A stretch of DNA of 64,000 bases from Bacteroidota bacterium (GCA_023251455.1 JAHEYT010000043.1:1-64000), one strand, 5' to 3'; shown: positions 8,893 to 18,747, counted from the stretch's first letter. The notes: a model not told the origin generated them from the sequence alone. Program-made: numbers and translations.

Positions 8893-10398
8893 GTGAATAT
8901 TCTAACTTTATTGGTCTTAATCCCGGTTCTCACCATGATCGGAGTCCTTTTTACCAAGGATTATAAAGGTGCCAGGCTCGCTTCGGCAATCGGAATGGGT
9001 ATAGAACTTATAGCAACCGTTTATCTGGTGCTTGCCTACCTTGCTGCAAGAAAAACCGGGATGATGCACGAGATGCTGTTTACATCTGACTTCATGTGGT
9101 ACCCTAGCCTGAACATTCATTTTGCTTTCGGTGTCGATGGAATTGCGGTAGCCATGATTGGTCTTACTTCAATTGTAATTTTTGCAGGTATTTTTGCTTC
9201 GTGGGAACTTCAATTCCTGACAAAAGAGTTTTTTGTATCGCTCATATTGCTTGTAACAGCAGTTTACGGGTTCTTTATTTCACTCGACCTGTTTACCATG
9301 TTCCTCTTTTACGAATTGGCGCTGATACCAATGTACCTGCTGATTGGTCTTTGGGGAACAGGACCGAAAGAAAAATCGGCTATGAAACTGACTTTGATGT
9401 TGATGGCAGGTTCTGCTTTGATTATGGTTGGTATTTTAGGTCTTTATTACAATTCAGCTCCTGATGGAGGCCCACTAACTTTTAATATTCTTGAAATCTC
9501 CAAAATAAATATTCCGGTTGCGGCACAACGCTTCTTCTTTCCTTTCGCTTTTGTTGGGTTTGGAATACTTGGAGCATTGTTTCCTTTCCACACCTGGTCG
9601 CCTGATGGTCACGCTTCGGCGCCAACTGCGGTTTCAATGCTTCATGCCGGAGTATTGATGAAACTGGGAGGATATGGATGTTTCCGCGTTGCTATGTTCC
9701 TGATGCCACAAGCGGCACAAGAAATGGCCTGGATTTTCATTATCCTGACAACCATCAGTGTGGTTTACGGAGCTTTCAGCGCCATTTGGCAAACCGACCT
9801 TAAATTCATCAATGCATACTCATCGGTAAGCCATTGCGGATTGGTAATTTTTGCCTTGCTGATGATGAATGAAACAGCGATGGACGGAGCAATCCTTCAA
9901 ATGATATCACATGGTTTAATGACAGCCCTTTTCTTCGCCCTAATTGGGATGATTTATGGCCGTACCCACACCCGTGACATTCGGCAAATGGGTGGTTTAA
10001 TGAAAGTAATTCCGTTCCTGGCAGTAGTATATATGATTGCTGGTTTCGCTTCTTTAGGATTACCTGGATTAAGCGGTTTCGTTGCAGAAATGACTGTTTT
10101 TGTCGGATCATTCCAACATCAGGATATGTTTCATCGTGTTGTTACGGTGATTGCTTGTTCGTCAATTGTAATTACGGCTGTTTATATTTTGAAGGTAGTC
10201 GGAATTATTCTTCTTGGTCCATTGAAGGATCAGCACCATGCTGATTTGGAAGATGCCAAATGGTACGAGAAACTGAGCACAGTTACTCTTGTTTTGTCGG
10301 TTGCTGCCATTGGTATTGCACCACTCTGGCTGTCTGACACCATTGTAGCAAGCTTAAAACCAATTGTTGCACGTTTGGCAGTGGTCATCCCTTTTTAA
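8893..10398 (+). CDS. nuoM: NADH-quinone oxidoreductase subunit M (antiporter-like)
   Basis: A 501-residue second antiporter-like subunit with about 14 helices. The FYELALIPMYLLIGLWG motif holds the key Glu of helix 5, and FHTWSPDGHASAPTAVSML is the conserved broken-helix region. The start is GTG at 8893, 45 bases after nuoL. No in-frame ATG lies nearby that keeps the first helix intact. Confidence 0.95.
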   Translation: MNILTLLVLIPVLTMIGVLFTKDYKGARLASAIGMGIELIATVYLVLAYLAARKTGMMHEMLFTSDFMWYPSLNIHFAFGVDGIAVAMIGLTSIVIFAGIFASWELQFLTKEFFVSLILLVTAVYGFFISLDLFTMFLFYELALIPMYLLIGLWGTGPKEKSAMKLTLMLMAGSALIMVGILGLYYNSAPDGGPLTFNILEISKINIPVAAQRFFFPFAFVGFGILGALFPFHTWSPDGHASAPTAVSMLHAGVLMKLGGYGCFRVAMFLMPQAAQEMAWIFIILTTISVVYGAFSAIWQTDLKFINAYSSVSHCGLVIFALLMMNETAMDGAILQMISHGLMTALFFALIGMIYGRTHTRDIRQMGGLMKVIPFLAVVYMIAGFASLGLPGLSGFVAEMTVFVGSFQHQDMFHRVVTVIACSSIVITAVYILKVVGIILLGPLKDQHHADLEDAKWYEKLSTVTLVLSVAAIGIAPLWLSDTIVASLKPIVARLAVVIPF

Positions 10399-10427
10399 AT
10401 TGAATCAATAAAATAATACCGAAAAAT

Positions 10428-11855
10428 ATGGATCTCGGACAGTTTATACTCATGCGCCACGAATTGTTGCTCACTGTAGCAGCACTCGCTGTTCTGGTTG
10501 CTGAAATCTTTACCAGCGAAAAAAACAAATCGAAACTCATCAATTTCACGTTGGTACTTTTCGCTTTGGTTACCTTCATTGGTTTTATTCCCGGAGAAAC
10601 CGGTAATTTATTTGGTGGATCATTCCAATCGAGCCAACTGACCGTTTTGATGAAAAACGTTCTTAACCTTGCTGTGTTGATTGTCTTTCTTCAGGCCGAA
10701 GGATGGTTACGAAAACCGGAAAATGCAGACAAAATCAGTGAATATTTTGTCTTGACGTTGTCAACACTGATCGGTATGAACTTCATGATTTCAGCTGGCG
10801 ATTTTCTGATCTTTTACATCGGACTCGAAACTGCAACTATCCCGATTGCCGGGTTGGCCGCCTTCGATAAATACAAAAGTCAATCAGCCGAGGCGGGTAT
10901 TAAATTAATCCTGTCCTCTGCCCTATCTTCTGGAATATTACTTTTTGGTCTTTCAATGATTTACGGCGCAACCGGATCGATCTATTTTGCTGATATCGTA
11001 ACCAAAGTTCAACCAAACGCGCTTATTGCCCTTGGATTTGTATTCTTTGTGAGCGGAATGGGGTTCAAAATATCGTTGGTTCCTTTCCATTTCTGGACTG
11101 CCGACGTTTACGAAGGCGCTCCAATCAATGTGACTTCATACCTTTCGGTCGTTTCGAAAGGTGCCGCTGCATTTATCTTCACAATCGTTCTTTTCACTGT
11201 TTTTAAAAATATCATGGAACTGTGGAAACCTATGATTTATACGCTGGCCGTAATTACAATGACAATTGGTAACTTGTTTGCCATACGCCAGAACAATATC
11301 AAACGATTTCTGGCCTTTTCGTCGATTGCACAAGCCGGTTTTATCCTGTTAGGTATTCTGAATGCCGGTGAGCTTGGAATGACTTCAATCGTTTATTTTG
11401 TACTTGTTTATGTGTTCACCAACCTTGGGGCATTTGGCGTTGTTGCTGCCATTCACAATGCTTCGGGAGTTGAAACTATTTCAGGATATAATGGCCTGTA
11501 TCAAACAAATCCGAAACTTAGCTGGCTGATGACCATTTCTTTGTTCTCATTGGCGGGAATTCCACCAATTGCTGGTTTCTTCGGAAAATTTTTCCTGTTT
11601 ACAGCAGCTGCCGGAAGCGGTTATTATATTCTGGTTTTGATCGCTGTATTAAATGCAACCATCTCACTTTATTATTATTTACTGGTAATAAAAGCTATAT
11701 TCATAGTTAAGAATGAACAGCCTATTCCTGAATTCCGAAGTTCAAATACCATGCGAATTGCATTAATAATGTGTATTACAGGTGTATTAGTCACCGGTTT
11801 TGCCAGCGGAATATTCGAATATATCCGAAGCATCAGTAAATTGTTTTTAAACTAA
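10428..11855 (+). CDS. nuoN: NADH-quinone oxidoreductase subunit N (antiporter-like)
   Basis: A 475-residue third antiporter-like subunit (ND2 family) with about 14 helices. YIGLETATIPIAGLAAFDK carries the key Glu, and VPFHFWTADVYEGAPINVTSYL is the conserved central segment. It is the last nuo gene. The operon holds A, B, C, D, H, I, J, K, L, M and N; nuoE, nuoF and nuoG are not here, so the NADH-oxidising module is missing from this locus. Confidence 0.95.
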   Translation: MDLGQFILMRHELLLTVAALAVLVAEIFTSEKNKSKLINFTLVLFALVTFIGFIPGETGNLFGGSFQSSQLTVLMKNVLNLAVLIVFLQAEGWLRKPENADKISEYFVLTLSTLIGMNFMISAGDFLIFYIGLETATIPIAGLAAFDKYKSQSAEAGIKLILSSALSSGILLFGLSMIYGATGSIYFADIVTKVQPNALIALGFVFFVSGMGFKISLVPFHFWTADVYEGAPINVTSYLSVVSKGAAAFIFTIVLFTVFKNIMELWKPMIYTLAVITMTIGNLFAIRQNNIKRFLAFSSIAQAGFILLGILNAGELGMTSIVYFVLVYVFTNLGAFGVVAAIHNASGVETISGYNGLYQTNPKLSWLMTISLFSLAGIPPIAGFFGKFFLFTAAAGSGYYILVLIAVLNATISLYYYLLVIKAIFIVKNEQPIPEFRSSNTMRIALIMCITGVLVTGFASGIFEYIRSISKLFLN

Positions 11856-11868
11856 TACGACCTTAAAA

Positions 11869-12183
11869 ATGGCTCTCAATAAAGGAAAACATTTGGTAGA
11901 AGAAATTGACGGAGTACGTTGTTCGGTAGTTGAAAAAGGAGTTTCTCCTGAACGAACCGAATTTCTGAAAAACTTATTGGAACTAAATAAATATACGGTG
12001 AAAGTAGCCGAAAATGGCGTACCCGGAACATTCAAAATCGGTGTAACCGATATGCTGTTCAATCCGGTTGTCGACATCTACAAACGGAACCTAAAAACAG
12101 CTTCAGGCAAACGGGTAACTCCAGCCTACTGGCTTCAGGAATCGGTTAAAGAAGGCGAAGCTGAAGTAAATTACTGGAAATAA
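11869..12183 (+). CDS. Conserved small protein downstream of nuoN, function unknown
   Basis: A 104-residue soluble protein with no signal peptide, no membrane segment and no metal-binding motif. I do not recognise the family. It starts only 13 bases after nuoN and ahead of the first terminator of the operon, so it is probably co-transcribed with the complex I genes. Mixed charge and a compact size suggest a small folded domain. A role as an assembly factor or extra peripheral subunit of the 11-subunit complex is a guess from position alone. Confidence 0.7.
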   Translation: MALNKGKHLVEEIDGVRCSVVEKGVSPERTEFLKNLLELNKYTVKVAENGVPGTFKIGVTDMLFNPVVDIYKRNLKTASGKRVTPAYWLQESVKEGEAEVNYWK

Positions 12184-12562
12184 AGAATAACGAAGCTTTT
12201 AGGTCAACATTTAAAACCTGGCTGATGTAAATGACAGTAAATTTTGCAGTATTGAGTTGAATGAATATTTAATCAATCTTGCCGCCAGATTTATAAAATA
12301 GTATCACTTTAATCATCATAAAAAAGTTGGTAATTTGAGTTTAACTCTCAGGTTACCAACTTTTTTTGTGCCCTATTTGAAGCAAATACATTTAAAAATT
12401 TACTTCTATCTGTTCAATTAATAGGATTAAAATATGTTAAAATAGATGTTAATAAAACTAAAATATAACTGATAGAGATGCAATTACAACAATAAATTTT
12501 AAATAATCAGTGTTTTGTCGATGGTACCATTTTATAGTTTTTTCACAATTTTTTAATTAAAC
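12184..12562. other. AT-rich intergenic region after the nuo operon
   Basis: 379 bases without a gene. It holds the nuo terminator at 12320-12367; the rest is AT-rich, and I see no convincing promoter, RNA gene or repeat. The promoter of the lipoprotein gene must lie in the right half but does not match the consensus well. Confidence 0.5.
12320..12367 (+). terminator. Intrinsic terminator of the nuo operon
   Basis: AAAAAGTTGGTAA pairs with TTACCAACTTTTT across a 20-base loop and is followed by further T residues. It lies about 140 bases after the last gene of the operon. Confidence 0.85.
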
Positions 12563-14578
12563 ATGAAAGCAAAGAGAGAGAGAAAAAATCCAAAAATTAG
12601 AAAAAACAAGGTTTATTTCAGAATTTTCGGTACAGCTATTACAATTGTATTATTAGCTGTTTTCATATCAGGATGTACGAAGGAAGTATTAAAAGATCAG
12701 TCAGGTTCTGATCCTTTGCTTACCGCTACAATCGCTGAAACATTTCCTGTGAATCAGGCTGACACTGTTGTTATTAATCCGGTTGTTGCTGTTACCTTTA
12801 AAAGTACTGCCAGCGCATCAGAAGTTTCATCTACTACATTAACCTTAAAAGAGGGAACCATTCCGGTTGCAGGAACGGTAACGAAATCTGGCACAACGAT
12901 TAATTTCACTCCGTCAACAGATCTGAAGCCAGAAACCAACTACACAGCAACGATCAAATCGCCAAAGAGTTCCGGTAATGAATCCGGAGAACATTCGTGG
13001 TCATTTAAAACCGGGAAGAACCGACAAAACAATTCACTTTCTGTTGTTTCGGTAACCCCTCTCAAAAATGCAACTGAAGTAGCTGTCGATACTAAGCCTA
13101 CTGTTACATTTAATCAGGAAATGACATCATCAATGACCAAATTAGTAACTATTACTTTATTGCAAGGAACAACACCTGTTACTGGAACATTAACCTATTC
13201 AGGCAAGACGGCAACATTTATTCCGACCAATAGTTTAGCTGCCAATACGGTCTACAACGGAAAGGTTGTTTTCGGAACAAAAAGTGACAGTGATGACGAA
13301 GATGACAACGATGATGATGATGATAATATGTCGGCAAGCGCATTTACATGGAACTTTACAACCGTAGGAGGCGGTGCCGATGTTACTCCACCAACCGTAC
13401 TTTCAGTAGTTCCGGCCAATAACACTACAGCAGTTGCATTAAACAGCAAAGCTACAGTTACTTTCAGCGAAGGTATGAATGCATCAACGATTAATGCAAC
13501 AAACTTTTCATTGAAACAAGGTACTACAACGGTTGCTGGTACAGCGGCATATTCAGGAACAACTGCAACATTTACTCCATCAAGTGCTCTGGCTGCCAAT
13601 ACAGTTTATACCGGAACGATTTCAACTGGAGCAAAAGATGCAGCCGGAAACGCACTTGCAAGCAACTATTCCTGGAGTTTCACAACTGCCGCTGCCGCTG
13701 ATGTAACTCCTCCTACAGTACTTTCGGTTATCCCGGCCAATAATGCAACGACCATAGCAACAAGCATCCACCCGTCAGTAACTTTCAGTGAAGCGATGAA
13801 TGCCTCAACGATTAATGCAACAAACTTTTCATTGAAACAAGGTACTACAACGGTTGCCGGTACCGTGGCCTATTCAGGAGCAACTGCGACTTTCACTCCT
13901 GCTGCCAGTTTATTGGCTAATACCGTATATACCGGAACAATTACAACTGGAGCGAAAGATGCAGCTGGAAACGCACTCGCAAGTAACTTTATTTGGAGTT
14001 TTACTACTGCAACTGCAATTGTAACTGATGTTACACCGCCAACAGTTCTGACTATCGTTCCGGCCAGTGGCGCCACTTCAATAGCTGTAAACAGTAATGT
14101 TACCGCCACGTTTAATGAAGCCATGAATTCATCAACGATTAATGCCACGACGTTTACCCTGAAACAAGGGTCAACGACTGTAGCTGGATCAGTTACTTAT
14201 TCAGGAACAACTGCCACCTTTAACCCAACAAATGATCTTTCTGGCGGTACCATTTATACTGCTTCAATTACAACCGGTGCTAAGGACGCAGTAGGCAATG
14301 CAATTGCAACCACCAAAACATGGAGCTTCACTACAATTGCAGCGGCTCCGGTAGTGTCTTGGGCAACCCAGGTCTGGCCAATTATTCAAAGCAAATGCAC
14401 ACCTTGCCACGGATCAAGTGGTGGTTCAGGCGGAGTAAATATGGGAAGTTATGCACAGGTTGCCGCCATGAGCAATTCTCAGATTGACAACTCTGGAATG
14501 TACACAAAGTTGGGTGTAACCGCAGCTGAGCAAACAATCATCAAAGCATGGATCGCTGCTGGGAAACTTAATAATTAA
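12563..14578 (+). CDS. Lipoprotein with five Ig-like (Big_5) domains and a C-terminal cytochrome c motif
   Basis: A 671-residue cell-envelope protein. A signal sequence ends in AVFISGC, with Cys38 as the lipidation site. Five repeats of about 105 residues follow (about 45-150, 151-270, 272-376, 377-484, 485-593), each with the Big_5/SbsA-type pattern: VTPPTVLSVVPAN at the start, then TVTFSEAMN, and WSFTT at the end. The second repeat carries an acidic insert (SDSDDEDDNDDDDDN). The C-terminal 75 residues contain CTPCH at 612-616, a c-type haem motif, with nearby Met residues as possible sixth ligands. It is probably an exported, surface-tethered haem protein. It is monocistronic between two terminators. 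The electron partner is unknown. Confidence 0.8.
   Translation: MKAKRERKNPKIRKNKVYFRIFGTAITIVLLAVFISGCTKEVLKDQSGSDPLLTATIAETFPVNQADTVVINPVVAVTFKSTASASEVSSTTLTLKEGTIPVAGTVTKSGTTINFTPSTDLKPETNYTATIKSPKSSGNESGEHSWSFKTGKNRQNNSLSVVSVTPLKNATEVAVDTKPTVTFNQEMTSSMTKLVTITLLQGTTPVTGTLTYSGKTATFIPTNSLAANTVYNGKVVFGTKSDSDDEDDNDDDDDNMSASAFTWNFTTVGGGADVTPPTVLSVVPANNTTAVALNSKATVTFSEGMNASTINATNFSLKQGTTTVAGTAAYSGTTATFTPSSALAANTVYTGTISTGAKDAAGNALASNYSWSFTTAAAADVTPPTVLSVIPANNATTIATSIHPSVTFSEAMNASTINATNFSLKQGTTTVAGTVAYSGATATFTPAASLLANTVYTGTITTGAKDAAGNALASNFIWSFTTATAIVTDVTPPTVLTIVPASGATSIAVNSNVTATFNEAMNSSTINATTFTLKQGSTTVAGSVTYSGTTATFNPTNDLSGGTIYTASITTGAKDAVGNAIATTKTWSFTTIAAAPVVSWATQVWPIIQSKCTPCHGSSGGSGGVNMGSYAQVAAMSNSQIDNSGMYTKLGVTAAEQTIIKAWIAAGKLNN
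13484..13854 (+). repeat. 53-bp perfect internal repeat in the Ig-domain gene
   Basis: Bases 13484-13536 recur with no mismatch 321 bases (107 codons) further on, at about 13805-13857, inside repeats 3 and 4 of the lipoprotein gene. Repeat 5 is clearly more divergent. This points to a recent duplication of one domain, or to gene conversion. Confidence 0.8.
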
Positions 14579-14653
14579 GTTCTGAATTTTCAATTGCCAG
14601 CTTAATAGCAAACGTATCCTTTTAAGGATGGCATTTGATTACCTTAGAATCAT

Positions 14654-14691
14654 TAAAAAAGGCAACTCAATCATGGGTTGCCTTTTTTTAA
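14654..14691. terminator. Bidirectional intrinsic terminator
   Basis: AAAAAAGGCAACtC pairs with GgGTTGCCTTTTTT between two convergent genes. The A-run and T-run on the two sides allow it to work for both strands. Confidence 0.85.
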
Positions 14692-14706
14692 TAAATTTTA
14701 TCGAAG

Positions 14707-16044
14707 TTATTTAAATTTAAGCAACTGATTTCTGAGCCTCAATCCAAATAAAACGGCGGCAGTAGAAAGGCCAAATACAAAACCGATCCAAACTCCGGAA
14801 TATCCAAAATTGAATGTAAAAGCGAGCAGGTAGCTTATGGGCAAACTCACTACGATGTAAGAAAAGAAGGCCATAAACATCGGAATCCGTACATCTGCTA
14901 ATCCGCGGAGGGCTCCGAGCAAAACGACCTGAATTCCGTCGAAAACCTGAAAAAATGCACCAACAACGAGCAGCCCGGCAGCAACTTTAATAACTGCCGG
15001 ATCGGATGTAAAGAGCAAAGGAACCTGATTCCGGAGTAGGACAAAAAGAATTCCCATTAGCGACATGAAAGCGATTACTATGTGTAAGGAAGCATAAATG
15101 GCATGTTTTACCTCTTTCTGATTGTGTTCTCCAAAAGCATGGCTCACACGTATGGTTGTTCCTGAAGCCAGCCCAAACGAGATCATATAGGTCATTGCAG
15201 CCATGCTGATAGCTACCTGATGACCTGCCAGTGATTCTTTGGATATCCAGCCCAACATGATTGCGCCCAAGCTGAATGCCAGTATTTCAATAACCATTTG
15301 CAAGCCAATAGGCAAACCGATTGAAATTATCCGTTTGATCTTTAGTTTTTCGAACCCGGAATGAATGGCTTCGGTAAGATAAACACGGAACGCCGGTCTT
15401 TTGAGCATGACCATAACAAAAATAACCGGCATAATTAACCTTGCTATCAATGACGCATATCCCGAACCGTTCAGCCCCAATTCAGGAAATCCATATTTTC
15501 CGTAAATCAGCACATAGTTCAGCACAATATTCACCAGATTGATAATGACCGTTATAACCATGGCAATGCGCGTGTTCCCTATTCCTTCAAAAAACTGTTT
15601 GAATGAGAAAAACAACATCAGTGGAATCAGAGAAGCAACATGGAGCAGGTAAAATGGGATTGCCTTTTCAACCACTTCATCGCTTTGCCCCATCCGGTTC
15701 ATAAACAGAACAACCGATGACATGGCAGCACACAAAAGTAAAGAAGCAATGAAATTGACCAACACACCATTCCGGAACCAGCTTCCAATATTCGACGGAT
15801 TTTGGGAATTGAGCGACTGGCCAACCAGCGGAGTTATTCCAAGGGTTATTCCCAGTCCGAAGAGCATTCCGACATGAAATATATTAATAGCAAACGAAGC
15901 AGCGGCTAGTTCAGTAGTTCCGAGATGACCTACCATAATATTATCCGCCAAATTTACAGTGACCTGCCCAATCTGCGAAAAGATTACCGGAATAGCCAAT
16001 GTCAGATTTTTCCTGTATACAGGAATATACTCTGTGAGTCTCAC
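14707..16044 (-). CDS. MATE family multidrug/cation efflux transporter
   Basis: A 445-residue inner-membrane protein with 12 predicted helices and the duplicated MatE architecture (about residues 15-175 and 240-400). NorM-type features are visible: NLADNIMVGHLGTTELAAAS in helix 1-2 and GITPLVGQSLNSQ in helix 2. It would export cationic compounds using a Na+ or H+ gradient. It lies 36 bases downstream of the DUF5916 gene on the same strand, so the two may be co-transcribed. The substrate cannot be told from sequence. Confidence 0.9.
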   Translation of the reverse strand: MRLTEYIPVYRKNLTLAIPVIFSQIGQVTVNLADNIMVGHLGTTELAAASFAINIFHVGMLFGLGITLGITPLVGQSLNSQNPSNIGSWFRNGVLVNFIASLLLCAAMSSVVLFMNRMGQSDEVVEKAIPFYLLHVASLIPLMLFFSFKQFFEGIGNTRIAMVITVIINLVNIVLNYVLIYGKYGFPELGLNGSGYASLIARLIMPVIFVMVMLKRPAFRVYLTEAIHSGFEKLKIKRIISIGLPIGLQMVIEILAFSLGAIMLGWISKESLAGHQVAISMAAMTYMISFGLASGTTIRVSHAFGEHNQKEVKHAIYASLHIVIAFMSLMGILFVLLRNQVPLLFTSDPAVIKVAAGLLVVGAFFQVFDGIQVVLLGALRGLADVRIPMFMAFFSYIVVSLPISYLLAFTFNFGYSGVWIGFVFGLSTAAVLFGLRLRNQLLKFK

Positions 16045-16080
16045 AATTATGATTTCAAAAATTCAGGACAAAGAAAGGAA

Positions 16081-18699
16081 TTATAAGGAAAACCAGTAGC
16101 TGAATTTAATCATGAATACATTTTCAGACTTTACGTTCAGAATTTCGCCAAAGCTCTTCCAAATGGATTGATCCTGGGGAGAAGAGTCTTCAAAGCGTGT
16201 ATTTGTCCAAACCAGATACAAGGTTGAACCAGGTCTGAATTCCCAACGACCAACTAAATTTGAGTTGAACACCTGACGTTTAATATCGGGATTGGAGATG
16301 TTGTATGCCGAAACACCTTTTCTTTTCAAGTCGTAGCGATTATTAGGCAAAGCAGTATTATTAAGACTGATGTATCGTTTTTCAAGTGATTTATTGGATG
16401 CTTCAGCAACTTCCCTGAAATTTTCATATGTACCAGTTGAAGCATATGGATTTCCATAATATTGGAGCGAAATTTCCGGCGAAATATAGTATTCAAAACG
16501 AAGTGTTGACGAAAGTGTATTGCGATCAATTGTGCCAACAAGATATTTTGTGGAACCAGTTATATCGTTTGTTCGCATCACAAATTGATGGTGATCAATG
16601 GAATGATCAAAAGTTGTTCTGGAAGTAATATTGAAACGATCGCTTATCTGCCATTTCAGGAAGGCTGTAAATAAAGAAGTTTTAGAAATTTTATCAGAAT
16701 AGAACCTGAACCTCGGACCAAAACCAGCCCAGAAGTCTTTCACAGAATTGGTTTGAATGTATAATTCCAAATCGTCATAACCATCTTTATACAGATTTGG
16801 ACCACCACGTAGTTCGCGGGTATCATAAATATTATAGTTCTTTTTCAGATTCAGATGCGCGCTCCAAAGATTATTCAGCTGCAGGTATCCATGTAATTTT
16901 AATCGGTCAAGCGTATTCTCTAATCCATAACTCCAATCGTGTTCCTGCTCAAATTCAATAAAATAACTCCGGACAATTCCCTTCGGATCGCTGACTGTGT
17001 ATTTCAGGTTAACCAACTCTTCAATAATATCAGCCTGATACAGGTAACCGACATCATTAAAATCGACCCCGGGAGAACGCCAGTTTAAAGAACCTGTTGC
17101 CCTGAATTTTCCGCTGCGTTTTCCACCTTTAAGCAAGCCGCCCCAACCCGAAAGACTGGTTCTGTCCGGATCGTATTCCAAATAGTCAGCATCGGCACGC
17201 TGAAAATAATGTACCGGAGAAAGCTGCAAGTTCGAGATAGCTTGTTTATCACCCTGAATATCACTAAAAAAACCTTTAAAATCCAGGAAGTATTTGCGTT
17301 TTTTCCAGTTATGCTGAAAGTCAATTCCTCCGGCCAAAGCCGAATTTGAAAGAAAATCAAATTGATCGTCGTTAATATTCCGGTAAGTTGAAGTTACCAT
17401 ACCGCCAAGTACAGTATTTCCCTTGTTAAAATCTTGTTTAATACGTCCAACCATAAAGTTGGTTAATGGCTCGACTGCCATTTTCGATTTTGAATCACCA
17501 TTGTAAATCGTAGCATTCTCTTTTGCGGTAATACTATGAACAACTCCTACAGATAGGCCATTTTTTGTTTTTCCTGTTACCTTTAACGCACTTAAAATAG
17601 GTACATTATCAGAAATAGAAATCGTCTGGTTATCGTCCAGATCGGGATAATAACTTGGTGCATGTCCAATCCGACGACTATAAAACAACAAGTCCTCGTT
17701 CATACTGAAATCAAGAATCGTATTTCCTTCCAGAAAAAATGGTCGTTTTTCTTCATTGAAAACTTCATAAGAAGTTAAGTTCAGAACAGCCGGATCAGCC
17801 TCAACCTGGCCAAAATCAGGATTAAAGGCATAATCAAGCGTAAAACCTGAATTAAGTCCAATTTTTCCGTTTAAACCTACGCCATATTTCATTTTATTTT
17901 CCTGATCAGTATTCGGGCTAAAACGGGTATTCAGGTATGGCAAAAACTCGTAATTAGTCTTCGGCTTAATACCTTCGATTCCTCTAAGTTCCCCAAAAAG
18001 ATAAACCATGGCAGGCGCGTCAATTGGTATCAGTTTCCATTGACTCTCTTCATTATAGCGGTCTATCCAACGCCAGATATGCATACCCCATACCTGTTCT
18101 TTTCCGGGGGCAAAATGAATCTGGCTGAATGGAATCTGCATTTCCGAGGTCCAGATTGAATCGGAAACCTTAGCTTTGCCATCCCAAACAGCATCCCAGT
18201 TAAAATCCCAGCTGTAGGCTCCCAAATGAACTAAATCTACTTTTTGTCCTGAAGCAGCTACATTAAATTCATAGGCTGTTTGTTTATCGTTATATGAGTC
18301 TAAGGCAATACCTGCAATGTCGCCAGACATTTCGTCTCTACGGCTTAATATGGGCCTGATTTTCCCGGGACCTATATCGTAGCACTTAAATCCTACATAT
18401 AGGTTATTGTTGTCGTATAAGATTTTAATTTGGGTATCCTGCGATGGTGATTTCCCCTGATTTGGCACCTGTTGAGTAAAACCTCCTGACCAAACACCGG
18501 TTTCCCAGCAGGCATCATTTAGTTTACCATCTATTTTCGGTCTGTTATTTATTCTTGAGGCAAAATAAACTCTTTTATTTCCGGCAAGCCTGTTAACAGT
18601 AGAATCGACTGAAAGGTTATATTTTTCGGGCATTTGAGCCACAACCAGAATCGATGGAAATAAAAAAAGGATACAATAAAAGGCCAATCGTAATTGCAT
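16081..18699 (-). CDS. DUF5916 outer-membrane protein with N-terminal CBM9-like domain
   Basis: An 872-residue exported protein. An N-terminal signal peptide (LAFYCILFLFPSILVVAQ) is followed by a CBM9-like beta-sandwich (about residues 45-235) recognisable from PKIDGKLNDACWETG and LYVGFKCYD. The remaining ~600 residues are rich in alternating aromatic/polar strands and end in FSYWFSL, typical of a beta-barrel with a terminal aromatic. Such proteins are common in Bacteroidota and their substrate is generally unknown. The hallmark FNPDFGQVEADPAVLNLTSYE is present. It has its own promoter at 18719-18747. Confidence 0.85.
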   Translation of the reverse strand: MQLRLAFYCILFLFPSILVVAQMPEKYNLSVDSTVNRLAGNKRVYFASRINNRPKIDGKLNDACWETGVWSGGFTQQVPNQGKSPSQDTQIKILYDNNNLYVGFKCYDIGPGKIRPILSRRDEMSGDIAGIALDSYNDKQTAYEFNVAASGQKVDLVHLGAYSWDFNWDAVWDGKAKVSDSIWTSEMQIPFSQIHFAPGKEQVWGMHIWRWIDRYNEESQWKLIPIDAPAMVYLFGELRGIEGIKPKTNYEFLPYLNTRFSPNTDQENKMKYGVGLNGKIGLNSGFTLDYAFNPDFGQVEADPAVLNLTSYEVFNEEKRPFFLEGNTILDFSMNEDLLFYSRRIGHAPSYYPDLDDNQTISISDNVPILSALKVTGKTKNGLSVGVVHSITAKENATIYNGDSKSKMAVEPLTNFMVGRIKQDFNKGNTVLGGMVTSTYRNINDDQFDFLSNSALAGGIDFQHNWKKRKYFLDFKGFFSDIQGDKQAISNLQLSPVHYFQRADADYLEYDPDRTSLSGWGGLLKGGKRSGKFRATGSLNWRSPGVDFNDVGYLYQADIIEELVNLKYTVSDPKGIVRSYFIEFEQEHDWSYGLENTLDRLKLHGYLQLNNLWSAHLNLKKNYNIYDTRELRGGPNLYKDGYDDLELYIQTNSVKDFWAGFGPRFRFYSDKISKTSLFTAFLKWQISDRFNITSRTTFDHSIDHHQFVMRTNDITGSTKYLVGTIDRNTLSSTLRFEYYISPEISLQYYGNPYASTGTYENFREVAEASNKSLEKRYISLNNTALPNNRYDLKRKGVSAYNISNPDIKRQVFNSNLVGRWEFRPGSTLYLVWTNTRFEDSSPQDQSIWKSFGEILNVKSENVFMIKFSYWFSL

Positions 18700-18718
18700 A
18701 TCAATTGTTTGTGGGTGA

Positions 18719-18747
18719 CAAATATAACAAATATGGGCACATGCAAA
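18719..18747 (-). promoter_or_regulatory. Promoter of the DUF5916 gene
   Basis: On the minus strand TTTG (18744-18747) and TATATTTG (18719-18726) are 17 bases apart, a full consensus match. The transcript would begin about a dozen bases before the ATG at 18699. Confidence 0.6.

Noticed and set aside
13252..13599. A 115-codon minus-strand ORF within the Ig-domain gene
   Set aside because: It arises from the repetitive Thr/Ala-rich codons of the plus-strand gene.
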